From: CAXTEJ01 sp964243295
Lineage (GTDB): Bacteria; Actinomycetota; Actinomycetes; Actinomycetales; Angustibacteraceae
Assembly (NCBI GenBank): GCA_964243295.1
Contig: CAXTEJ010000067.1
Location: 1-16,729, forward strand
Reading direction: 5' to 3'
DNA: 16,729 bases
Positions within the stretch are counted from its first letter, which is position 1, and each line of letters starts with the position of its first letter. A program made the position numbers and the translations under genes. This document shows, one piece after another, positions 6,932 to 13,644 of the stretch. The notes under the pieces are model-generated. The model worked only from the letters and a program-made list of their open reading frames with translations. It made no database searches and was not told the DNA's origin.

Positions 6932-8074
6932 ATGCCACCCCCTGCACTGCGGCGCACTCGCGACGTCCTCGCCGACGGCCGCGAGCTGCTGTACTTCGAC
7001 GACACCGAGCCCTACGTCTCCGGTGGAGCGTCCCGGGTCGTCCCCGACACCCGCCCGCTCGGCCCGGCCGGCGTCGCCGGCGAGCGCCGCCGCGACCCGC
7101 TGACCGGTGACTGGGTCGTGCTCGCGGCGCACCGCATGGACCGCACGTTCCTGCCTCCCGCCGACGAGTGCCCCCTGTGCCCCACCGGGCGGGGCAGCGT
7201 CCCGTCCGAGGTGCCGGCGTCCTCCTACGACGTGGTGGTGTTCGAGAACCGCTTCCCGTCGTTGAGCCCCCGGGTGCCGGCCGACGTCCCACCGCTGGTC
7301 GACGACGACCCGCTGTGGCCGCGCGCGAGCGCATTCGGGCGCACCGAGGTCGTGCTGTTCACCAGCGAGCACGACGGCACGTTCGGCGACCTCACGCCCT
7401 CGCGGGCGCGCACCGTGATCGAGGCGTGGGCCGACCGCACCGCCGAGCTGGGCGCGATGCCCGGTGTGGCGCAGGTGTTCTGCTTCGAGAACCGCGGACC
7501 CGAGATCGGTGTGACGCTCGCCCACCCGCACGGCCAGATCTACGCCTACCCCTTCGTGACCCCCCGCACCGCGCGGCTGCTGCAGCTGGCGCGCGAGCAC
7601 CGCGAGGCCGGTGGCGGCGACCTGGTCGGCGACGTGCTCGCTGCCGAGCGCCGAGCCGGCACCCGCGTCGTGATCGAGGGCACGCACTGGACGGCGTACG
7701 TGCCGGCCGCCGCACGCTGGCCGGTCGAGGTGCACCTCACCCCGCACCGCAACGTCCCCGACTTCGCCGGCCTCGACGACGACGAGCGGGCCGAGCTCGC
7801 CGATGTCTACCTCGAGCTGGTGCAGCGACTCGACCGCTTCCACCCTGCTGGCGAGGCCGGCCCGGTGCGGCTGCCCTACGTCGCCGGCTGGCACCAGGCC
7901 CCCGTCGGCGAGGGTCGCGACCTGGTGCGGCTGTCGCTGCAGGTCACCTCGGTGCTGCGCGCGCCCGGCAAGCTCAAGTACCTCGCCGGCTCCGAGTCGG
8001 GCATGGGTGCCTTCATCAACGACACGACGCCCGAGCGGATCGCCGCCCGGCTGCGAGAGGTGGCCACCCCGTGA
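6932..8074 (+). CDS. galT: Galactose-1-phosphate uridylyltransferase
   Basis: This 380-residue cytoplasmic enzyme exchanges UMP between UDP-glucose and galactose-1-phosphate in the Leloir pathway. The active-site signature H198-P-H200-G-Q sits in the family context ENRGPEIGVTLAHPHGQIYA; the second His is the one that takes the uridylyl group in characterised GalT enzymes. C80-P-L-C83 matches the metal-binding Cys pair. Other family marks are DPLTGDWVVLAAHR, VFENRFPSL and, in the second HIT-like half, VPAAARWPVEVHLTPHR. The ATG at 6932 is preceded by AGGAG seven bases upstream. The stop overlaps the galK start (GTGA), so the two are translationally coupled. Length is slightly above the common 340-360 residues because of a short N-terminal extension. 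Confidence 0.95.
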   Translation: MPPPALRRTRDVLADGRELLYFDDTEPYVSGGASRVVPDTRPLGPAGVAGERRRDPLTGDWVVLAAHRMDRTFLPPADECPLCPTGRGSVPSEVPASSYDVVVFENRFPSLSPRVPADVPPLVDDDPLWPRASAFGRTEVVLFTSEHDGTFGDLTPSRARTVIEAWADRTAELGAMPGVAQVFCFENRGPEIGVTLAHPHGQIYAYPFVTPRTARLLQLAREHREAGGGDLVGDVLAAERRAGTRVVIEGTHWTAYVPAAARWPVEVHLTPHRNVPDFAGLDDDERAELADVYLELVQRLDRFHPAGEAGPVRLPYVAGWHQAPVGEGRDLVRLSLQVTSVLRAPGKLKYLAGSESGMGAFINDTTPERIAARLREVATP

Positions 8075-9276
8075 GCGACCCCCTGACCTGGCTGGTCCCG
8101 AGCGAGGACGACGCGCACGTCGCGCGCGTGAGCGAGGCCTACGCCGACGCGTTCGGCTCGCCGCCCGAGGGTGTGTTCGCCGCGCCGGGGCGGGTCAACC
8201 TCATCGGTGAGCACACCGACTACAACGGCGGGCTCTGCCTGCCGGTGGCCCTGCCGCACCGCACCTTCGTCGCGGCAGGCCGCACCGACGACGCGCTGTC
8301 GCTGCGGTCGGTGCAGCCAGGGTCCGAGCCCTTCGAAGGGTCGCTGGCGGACGTCGGCGCGGGCACCCCCGATGGCTGGGCCGCCTACGTCGCCGGTGTG
8401 CCCTGGGGGATGGCGCAGCAGGGTCTGCCCGCCTGCGGGTTGCAGGCCGTCGTCGACGGCGAGGTGCCGCTCGGAGCCGGGCTCTCGTCGTCCGCCGCGC
8501 TCGAGAGCGCGACCGCGCTGGCCGTCGACGCGTTCACGGGCGCAGGTCTTGGTGACGACGACGCCGGGCGCGCGCGCCTCGCGGCGGCCTGCGTGCAGGC
8601 GGAGAACGAGGTGGCCGGCGCGCCTACCGGCGGCATGGACCAGGCGGCGTCGCTGCGCTGCACCACGGGGCACGCGCTGCTGCTCGACTGCCGCGACGAC
8701 ACCGTCCGCCAGGTGCCGTTCGACCCGGCGGCGCACGCGCTCGCGCTCCTGGTCATCGACACCCAGGCGCCGCACCGGCTGGTCGACGGGCAGTACGCCG
8801 AGCGCCGCCGCTCGTGCGAGGCCGCCGCCGCCGTCCTCGGCGTGCCGACGCTGCGCGAGCTCGTCGGCCGGCCGCTGCCGGAGGTGCTCGACGTGCTGGA
8901 CGACGACGTCCTGCGCCGCCGCACCCGCCACGTCGTCACCGAGATCGAGCGCGTCGAGCAGGTCGTCGCGCTGCTCGACGCCGACCGGCTGCCTGACATC
9001 GGCCCGCTGCTCGACGCCTCCCACACCTCGATGCGCGACGACTTCGAGATCAGCTCCCCCGAGCTCGACGTCGCCGTCGAGTCGGCCCGCGAGGCCGGCG
9101 CGCTCGGTGCCCGCATGACCGGCGGCGGCTTCGGCGGCTCGGCCATCGCCCTGGTCCCCCGCGACCTCGTCGACACCGTCGCGGCCGCGGTGGCCGCCGC
9201 CTTCGCGCGCGAGGACATGGCCTCCCCCCGCTTCCTCGTCGTCGAGCCCGGCCCCGGCGGCGTCCGCGTCGCCTGA
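8071..9276 (+). CDS. galK: Galactokinase
   Basis: This 401-residue GHMP-family kinase phosphorylates galactose at C1 with ATP, making the substrate for GalT. The galactokinase signature G40-R-V-N-L-I-G-E-H-T-D-Y-N-G-G54 is intact. The ATP-binding loop is V-P-L-G-A-G-L-S-S-S-A-A near residues 132-143, and the third GHMP motif is MTGGGFGGSA near residues 349-358. The start is GTG 8071, overlapping the galT stop by 4 nt; the same frame is open upstream inside galT, but that stretch is a shadow reading. No galE, mutarotase or regulator follows. The gene ends 24 bases before an imperfect 22-nt inverted repeat that may terminate the transcript. Confidence 0.96.
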   Translation: MSDPLTWLVPSEDDAHVARVSEAYADAFGSPPEGVFAAPGRVNLIGEHTDYNGGLCLPVALPHRTFVAAGRTDDALSLRSVQPGSEPFEGSLADVGAGTPDGWAAYVAGVPWGMAQQGLPACGLQAVVDGEVPLGAGLSSSAALESATALAVDAFTGAGLGDDDAGRARLAAACVQAENEVAGAPTGGMDQAASLRCTTGHALLLDCRDDTVRQVPFDPAAHALALLVIDTQAPHRLVDGQYAERRRSCEAAAAVLGVPTLRELVGRPLPEVLDVLDDDVLRRRTRHVVTEIERVEQVVALLDADRLPDIGPLLDASHTSMRDDFEISSPELDVAVESAREAGALGARMTGGGFGGSAIALVPRDLVDTVAAAVAAAFAREDMASPRFLVVEPGPGGVRVA

Positions 9277-9299
9277 CCGACCGACTCACCCCGCCTCCC

Positions 9300-9382
9300 C
9301 GTGATCATGCGATCCCGGCCCACCCGCCTCGGGGTCGGGGGCAGTCACCGGGGCAGGGGCGGGCCGGGATCGCAAGATCACG
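9300..9382. repeat. Inverted repeat (22-nt arms, 39-nt loop) after galK; possible terminator or REP-like element
   Basis: The arms 9300-9321 and 9361-9382 are reverse complements with one mismatch at the centre (T opposite T when paired). Each contains the core GGGATCGC..GATCACG in opposite orientations. The RNA could form a very stable GC-rich hairpin 24 bases after the galK stop. No run of T follows, so this is not a typical intrinsic terminator, although high-GC actinobacteria often lack the T-run. Confidence 0.7.
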
Positions 9383-9475
9383 ACGGGACGCGACCGGGGC
9401 GGGCGGGGTGCGCCGGGATCGCGTGACCACGACGGGGCGGAGCGGGTCGGGGATCGCATGGACACGACGGGGCGC
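9365..9475 (+). repeat. Three direct copies of a 24-26-nt repeat (inverted copy at 9300-9321)
   Basis: Direct copies begin at 9366, 9415 and 9450. Each reads GGGATCGC, two variable bases, GA or GG, one variable base, then CACGACGGG, with GCG following in the last two. Copy starts are 49 and 35 bases apart. The third copy contains an ATG at 9458 in frame with the next gene, but I think this is not its start. The whole 9277-9490 gap holds no other gene. Confidence 0.8.
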
Positions 9476-9476
9476 C

Positions 9477-9482
9477 TAGCGT
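9477..9482 (+). promoter_or_regulatory. Candidate -10 box (TAGCGT) for leaderless transcription of the disulfide oxidoreductase gene
   Basis: TAGCGT fits the actinobacterial -10 pattern TANNNT and lies eight bases before the ATG at 9491. Transcription would then start at or next to the A of the ATG, and there is no ribosome-binding site in between. No clear -35 box at normal spacing is seen. Confidence 0.55.
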
Positions 9483-9490
9483 CCAGTGCC

Positions 9491-10882
9491 ATGGAGCCGA
9501 CGTACGACCTGGTGGTGCTGGGCACGGGCTCGGGCGGCGAGGTCGTGGCGAACGCCCTCGCCGAGGCCGGGCGCGCGGTGGCGGTGGTCGACGCGGGGCT
9601 GTTCGGTGGCGAGTGCCCCTACCTCGCGTGCGTGCCGAGCAAGGCGCTGCTGCTGGCGGCGCGCGAGCACCGCACGCTGGGCGGTGACCACGCAGCGGCC
9701 TTCGCAGCCGCGATCACCCGGCGCGACGAGGCCGCCGAGCACCGCGACGACACCGACATGGTCGAGGGATTCGTCAAGAACGGCATCGAGGTCGTGCGCG
9801 GCCGCGGCCGGCTCGACGGACGGGCGGGCGACGACCTCGTGGTGGCCGTGACCGGCGCGGACGACGGGCAGCGGCGGCTGCGCGCCCGCGCGGTCGTGGT
9901 CGGCACCGGCAGCCGCCCGGTCATCCCGCCGATCGACGGCGTCGGCGACGTGCCGACCTGGACGAGCGACGAAGCTCTGAGCAGCGACCAGCTGCCGCGG
10001 CGCCTGGCCGTGCTGGGTGGCGGCGCCGTCGGCGTCGAGCTGACGCAGGTCTACGCGTCCTTCGGCGTCGAGGTGGTGCTGCTCGAGGCCGGCCCGCAGC
10101 TGCTGGCGAGCACGCCGCCGTGGGCGGGCGACCTCGTGGCCGACGAGCTGCGCGAGGCCGGTGCCGACGTCCGGACGGGGGTGCGGGTGACCGCGGCGCG
10201 GCCGGACGGCGACGGGCTCGTGCTGACGGTGGAAGCCAAGCAGGTGCGTGCCGACCGGCTGCTGCTCGCCGGCGGGCGTGAGCCCAGCAGCGACGGCATC
10301 GGCCTCGAGACCGTCGGGGCACGGCCGGGCGAGGACGGGTCGCTGGGCGTCGACGCGCGCTGCCGCGTGCTGAGCGTGGACGGCGACCCCGTGCCCGGGC
10401 TGTTCGCGGTCGGCGACGTCACGGGCACGGCCCCCTACACCCACACCGCCACCTACCAGGGGCGCGTGGTCGCGGCGCACGTGCTGGGTCACGGGCGCGA
10501 CGCCGACTACTCCGGCGTCCCGTCGAGCGTCTACACCGACCCGGCCGTCTTCAGCGTCGGCGAGACCGCGCAGGCCGCAGGCGACCGCGGGGTCGACGTC
10601 CTGGTCGAGGGGATGGACCTGTCCGAGACCGGCCGCGGGTTCCTCGAGGGGCGCGGCGGGCACGTCGAGCTGGTGGTCGACGCCGCGGACGGTCGGCTCG
10701 TCGGTGCCACGGCCGTGGGCCCGGAGGCCGACAGCTGGGCGGGTGAGCTGGCCCTCGCCGTGCGTGCGCGGCTGGACGTGCGGCTGCTCGCCGACCACGT
10801 GCACGCCTTCCCGACCTGGGCCGAAGCCGTGCAGCCGGTGGCCGAGCGGCTGTCCGGCCGGCTGCGGGCGCCGTCCGGCTGA
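9491..10882 (+). CDS. NAD(P)/FAD-dependent disulfide oxidoreductase, dihydrolipoyl-dehydrogenase-like (orphan)
   Basis: This 463-residue class I pyridine nucleotide-disulfide oxidoreductase has an FAD dinucleotide fold (G11-T-G-S-G-G), a redox-active pair C42-P-Y-L-A-C47 in GGECPYLACVPSK, an NAD(P) fold (G176-G-G-A-V-G181), the second FAD motif PGLFAVGDVTG and a C-terminal interface domain. In dihydrolipoyl dehydrogenase a His just before Pro-Thr acts as the acid/base (HPTxxE). Here the matching stretch is H438-A-F440-P-T-W-A-E445, with Phe in that position, so true lipoamide activity is doubtful. No E1/E2 dehydrogenase genes are adjacent. It is not a typical mercuric reductase, because there is no N-terminal heavy-metal domain. 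I chose ATG 9491 because a -10-like box is close upstream and FAD-fold sequence starts at once. The in-frame ATG at 9458 falls inside a repeat. Confidence 0.85.
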   Translation: MEPTYDLVVLGTGSGGEVVANALAEAGRAVAVVDAGLFGGECPYLACVPSKALLLAAREHRTLGGDHAAAFAAAITRRDEAAEHRDDTDMVEGFVKNGIEVVRGRGRLDGRAGDDLVVAVTGADDGQRRLRARAVVVGTGSRPVIPPIDGVGDVPTWTSDEALSSDQLPRRLAVLGGGAVGVELTQVYASFGVEVVLLEAGPQLLASTPPWAGDLVADELREAGADVRTGVRVTAARPDGDGLVLTVEAKQVRADRLLLAGGREPSSDGIGLETVGARPGEDGSLGVDARCRVLSVDGDPVPGLFAVGDVTGTAPYTHTATYQGRVVAAHVLGHGRDADYSGVPSSVYTDPAVFSVGETAQAAGDRGVDVLVEGMDLSETGRGFLEGRGGHVELVVDAADGRLVGATAVGPEADSWAGELALAVRARLDVRLLADHVHAFPTWAEAVQPVAERLSGRLRAPSG

Positions 10883-10926
10883 CGCGCTTCGCCTCGCGGC
10901 CGTGGCGGACCGTCGGTGGTGGCGCC

Positions 10927-10932
10927 TAGGGT
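10927..10932 (+). promoter_or_regulatory. Candidate -10 box (TAGGGT) for leaderless transcription of the Gfo/Idh/MocA unit
   Basis: TAGGGT within GGCGCCTAGGGTCGTGGC lies six bases before the GTG at 10939, with no ribosome-binding site between. The layout matches the boxes at 9477 and 13632. It sits in the 56-base gap after the disulfide oxidoreductase gene. A matching -35 box is not evident. Confidence 0.6.
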
Positions 10933-10938
10933 CGTGGC

Positions 10939-12603
10939 GTGCCCACGCTCAGCTGGCGGGTCGCGCTCGGCGACCCCCGTCTCTCCCGTGCCGTCCACCA
11001 GCTGCGCGACGACCTGCAGTCCGCCGGCTGGTCGGACGCCGGTTGGTCGGGCGACCAGCCGCTCGGCGACGCCGTGGTCGTGTGGGACGACGGCTCGCCG
11101 TCCGCCGCCCTCGACCTGCCCGGGCTCGTCCGCGCCGGCCGGACGCTGCTGCTCGCCGGACCCACGCTCGCTCGCGCGGACGACGACGGCCGGCTCGCCG
11201 AGGCCGCCGGCCTGCTCGCCGGCCCGGTGACACCCGTGCACGACGTGCGGGTGCGGGCCACGCCCGGCAGCCCGCTGGCCGAGCGGCTGCTCGACCACGT
11301 GCACGACGGCGGTGCCCACCTCGGCCCCCACACGCACCTGCGCGACGGCGTGCTGACGATCGACAAGCTGGCCGACGACGTCGAGCCGCTGCTGGTCGCG
11401 AGCATCGGCCTGGCCACCCATCCCGTCGCGACCTGGCGCCCGGCCTCCGGCGTGCTCGCCCTGACCGTCGGCGGAACCCCGGACTCGGTCGGCACCCGCG
11501 GGCTGCGGCGCCTGGTCGTGATGGCGCTCCAGCACGCGGTCGGTGCGGCTGCCCCCAGGCCGGTGCGGGTCGGGCTGCTCGGCTACGGCGCGATCGGGCA
11601 CGAGCACAGCCGCGCGGTGCAGGCCACTCCGGGCCTGGAGCTGGCTGCCATCTGCGACACCAACCCCGCGCGCGTCGAGGCGGCCACCGCCTACGCGCTG
11701 GGCGCGCGCGGCCACACCGACCCCGACGACCTCGTCGCCGACCCTGACGTCGACCTCGTCGTGGTCTCGACACCCCCGGTCTCGCACGCTTCCTGGGCGC
11801 TGCGGCTGCTGCAGGCCGGCAAGCACGTGGTCGTCGAGAAACCCTTCGCCATCACCACCGCGGAGGCCGACGAGGTGCTCGCGCTGGCCGACGAGCGGGG
11901 CCTGCTCGCCTGCGTCTACCAGAACCGCCGCTTCGACCCCGACTACCTGACGCTGCGCCGGGTCGTGCGTGCGGGCACGATCGGCACGCCCTTCCAGGTC
12001 GACTCGTTCGTGGGCGGCTACGGCCACCCCTGCAACCTGTGGCACAGCGACGAGGGGATCTCGGGGGGCGCGTTCTACGACTGGGGCGCCCACGTCCTCG
12101 ACCAGCTGCTCGACCTCGTGCCCGACCCGGTCGAGCACGTCACCGCCGCCACCCACAAGCTGCGGTGGTACGACGTCACCAACGCCGACCACAGCCGCGT
12201 GACCGTTCGCTTCACGACCGGCGCCGAGGCCGAGTTCGTCTACTCCGACCTCGCCGCCGCGCTGAAGCCGCGGTGGTACGTGCTCGGCCCGGAGGGCGCC
12301 GTGGTCGGCACGTGGCGCACCGAGAAGGTGGTGTCGCGCAACGACGTCGGCACGCTGGCCGAGGACGTCTTCGCCCCCGCCGACTCGCCGCCGGTCATGA
12401 CGCTGCACGCCGGCGACGGATCGGTGACGACCCTCGCCACCCCACCGGGCGAGCTCCACCCGTTCCACACCCAGGTCGCCGACCGGCTGCGGCTCGGCCT
12501 GCCCATGACCGTGACCGGCACGCAGTCACGCCGGGTGCTGGCCGTCATGGAGGCCGCGCGCGAGTCGGCGCTGCACGGTGGCGTGCCGGTGACGCCGCGA
12601 TGA
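10939..12603 (+). CDS. Gfo/Idh/MocA-family oxidoreductase with N-terminal ThuA-like domain
   Basis: This 554-residue protein has two parts. Residues from about 210 onward are a Gfo/Idh/MocA dehydrogenase: VRVGLLG-Y-G-A-I-G (G215, G217, G220) begins the nucleotide-binding fold, E300-K301-P302 is the family's EKP motif with its catalytic-region lysine, and GGAFYDWGAHVLDQLL matches the substrate domain. Residues 1-205 are extra. DAVVVWDD, LVRAGRTLLLAGPTLA, PVHDVRVRATPGSPLAERLL, VEPLLVASIG and HPVATWRPASGVLALTVGG look like the ThuA (trehalose-utilisation, class I amidotransferase-like) fold. That assignment is by eye and moderate. ThuA and the Gfo/Idh/MocA protein ThuB are neighbours in rhizobia, acting on 3-keto-disaccharides, so the fusion suggests sugar oxidation; the substrate is unknown. 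The GTG start follows a leaderless-type -10 box. The stop overlaps the next gene by 4 nt. Confidence 0.85.
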   Translation: MPTLSWRVALGDPRLSRAVHQLRDDLQSAGWSDAGWSGDQPLGDAVVVWDDGSPSAALDLPGLVRAGRTLLLAGPTLARADDDGRLAEAAGLLAGPVTPVHDVRVRATPGSPLAERLLDHVHDGGAHLGPHTHLRDGVLTIDKLADDVEPLLVASIGLATHPVATWRPASGVLALTVGGTPDSVGTRGLRRLVVMALQHAVGAAAPRPVRVGLLGYGAIGHEHSRAVQATPGLELAAICDTNPARVEAATAYALGARGHTDPDDLVADPDVDLVVVSTPPVSHASWALRLLQAGKHVVVEKPFAITTAEADEVLALADERGLLACVYQNRRFDPDYLTLRRVVRAGTIGTPFQVDSFVGGYGHPCNLWHSDEGISGGAFYDWGAHVLDQLLDLVPDPVEHVTAATHKLRWYDVTNADHSRVTVRFTTGAEAEFVYSDLAAALKPRWYVLGPEGAVVGTWRTEKVVSRNDVGTLAEDVFAPADSPPVMTLHAGDGSVTTLATPPGELHPFHTQVADRLRLGLPMTVTGTQSRRVLAVMEAARESALHGGVPVTPR

Positions 12604-13634
12604 CGGGCCCGGCGGCCGGACCGTCGACACGTCAGGCGACGAGCACGCGCACCGGTGACGTGCGGTTCGGCTTCCTCGGCGCCGGCTACATCGCCCAGCG
12701 CGCGCTCGGCCCCGCCGTCCACGCGGCCGAAGGCGCTGTGCTGCAAGCGGTCGGGGCCCGCGACGAGGCCCGTGCCCGCGCGCTCCAGCCGGCGGGGCCG
12801 ACGTACGACGACTACCGCGCGGTCGTCGACCACCCCGACGTCGACGTGGTCTACATCGCGCTGCCCAACGACGACCACCTGCCGTGGACGCTCGCGGCCC
12901 TCGAGGCTGGCAAGCACGTGCTGTGCGAGAAGCCGCTGGGGCTCGACCCCGAGCAGGTGCGCACCATGGCGGACGCCGCGCGGGCCAGCGAGCGGCTGCT
13001 GGTCGAGGCCACGTGGTACCGCTGGCACCCCCGTGTGCTGCGCTCGCGCGAGCTCGTCCGCGCCGGCGCGGTGGGTGAACCGGTCTCGACCAGCACCGCG
13101 TGGTGCTTCGACGGCGTGGCGGAGGGCAACTACCGGCTCGACCCCGCCCGCGGCGGCGGCGCCTGGTACGACATCGGCTGCTACGGCGTCTCGGCCACCC
13201 ACCTGCTGCTGGGCGACGAGCTCGAGGTCGTCGACGCACACGTGCGGATCGGCCCCACGGGCGTCGACCTCGAGACCCACACCCGGTTGCGCACCCCCGG
13301 CGGGGCGACCGGCGACGTCCTCGCAAGCATCGACGCGCCCGAGCACCAGGACCTCAGCCTGCACGGCAGCGACGGCGCGCTCACCTGGTCGGCGCCGCAG
13401 CTGAGCAGCTGGCGTGAGCCGGCCACCCTCACCCTCACCCGGCGGGGAGCCGAGCCGGTCGTCGAGCGCTTCCAGCCCGTCGACGCCTACCAGCTGATGG
13501 TCGAGCAGGTGTCCCGCGTGGTCCGCGGTGAGGACCACGCACCGGTCGTCACCACGGACGAGTCCGAGCGGGTCGCCACCACCATGGCCGCCGTGACGGT
13601 GGCCGCCGCCGACGCGGGCCGCCGGGCGCCGTAG
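12600..13634 (+). CDS. Gfo/Idh/MocA-family oxidoreductase (dihydrodiol dehydrogenase/glucose-fructose oxidoreductase type)
   Basis: This 344-residue NAD(P)-dependent dehydrogenase begins with FGFL-G27-A-G29-Y-I-A32, the nucleotide-binding loop after about 20 polar residues. C109-E110-K111-P112 is the EKP motif, and ATWYRWHPRVL and GGGAWYDIGCYGVSATHLLLG are typical of the second domain. Family members oxidise or reduce sugars, inositols or dihydrodiols; the substrate cannot be read from sequence. ATG 12600 overlaps the preceding stop (ATGA), so two distantly related members of one family are translated together, suggesting successive or reciprocal redox steps on one molecule. The same frame is open upstream, but only as a shadow of the first gene. 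The TAG stop at 13632-13634 doubles as the first three bases of the next gene's candidate -10 box. Confidence 0.93.
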   Translation: MTGPAAGPSTRQATSTRTGDVRFGFLGAGYIAQRALGPAVHAAEGAVLQAVGARDEARARALQPAGPTYDDYRAVVDHPDVDVVYIALPNDDHLPWTLAALEAGKHVLCEKPLGLDPEQVRTMADAARASERLLVEATWYRWHPRVLRSRELVRAGAVGEPVSTSTAWCFDGVAEGNYRLDPARGGGAWYDIGCYGVSATHLLLGDELEVVDAHVRIGPTGVDLETHTRLRTPGGATGDVLASIDAPEHQDLSLHGSDGALTWSAPQLSSWREPATLTLTRRGAEPVVERFQPVDAYQLMVEQVSRVVRGEDHAPVVTTDESERVATTMAAVTVAAADAGRRAP

Positions 13635-13637
13635 GGT
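13632..13637 (+). promoter_or_regulatory. Candidate -10 box (TAGGGT) overlapping the stop codon of the upstream gene
   Basis: TAGGGT lies seven bases before the ATG at 13645 in the same context (TAGGGTCGTG) as the box at 10927. Its TAG is the stop codon of the preceding oxidoreductase gene. This fits a leaderless start for the hydrolase gene. No -35 box at normal spacing is obvious. Confidence 0.55.
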
Positions 13638-13644
13638 CGTGCCG

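Noticed and set aside
9458..9490. ATG 9458 as the start of the disulfide oxidoreductase
   Set aside because: It lies inside a repeat copy, would make the TAGCGT box coding, and adds eleven residues before the FAD fold that these enzymes do not need.
9491..10882. Mercuric reductase identity
   Set aside because: There is no N-terminal metal-binding domain, no C-terminal vicinal Cys pair and no mer genes nearby.
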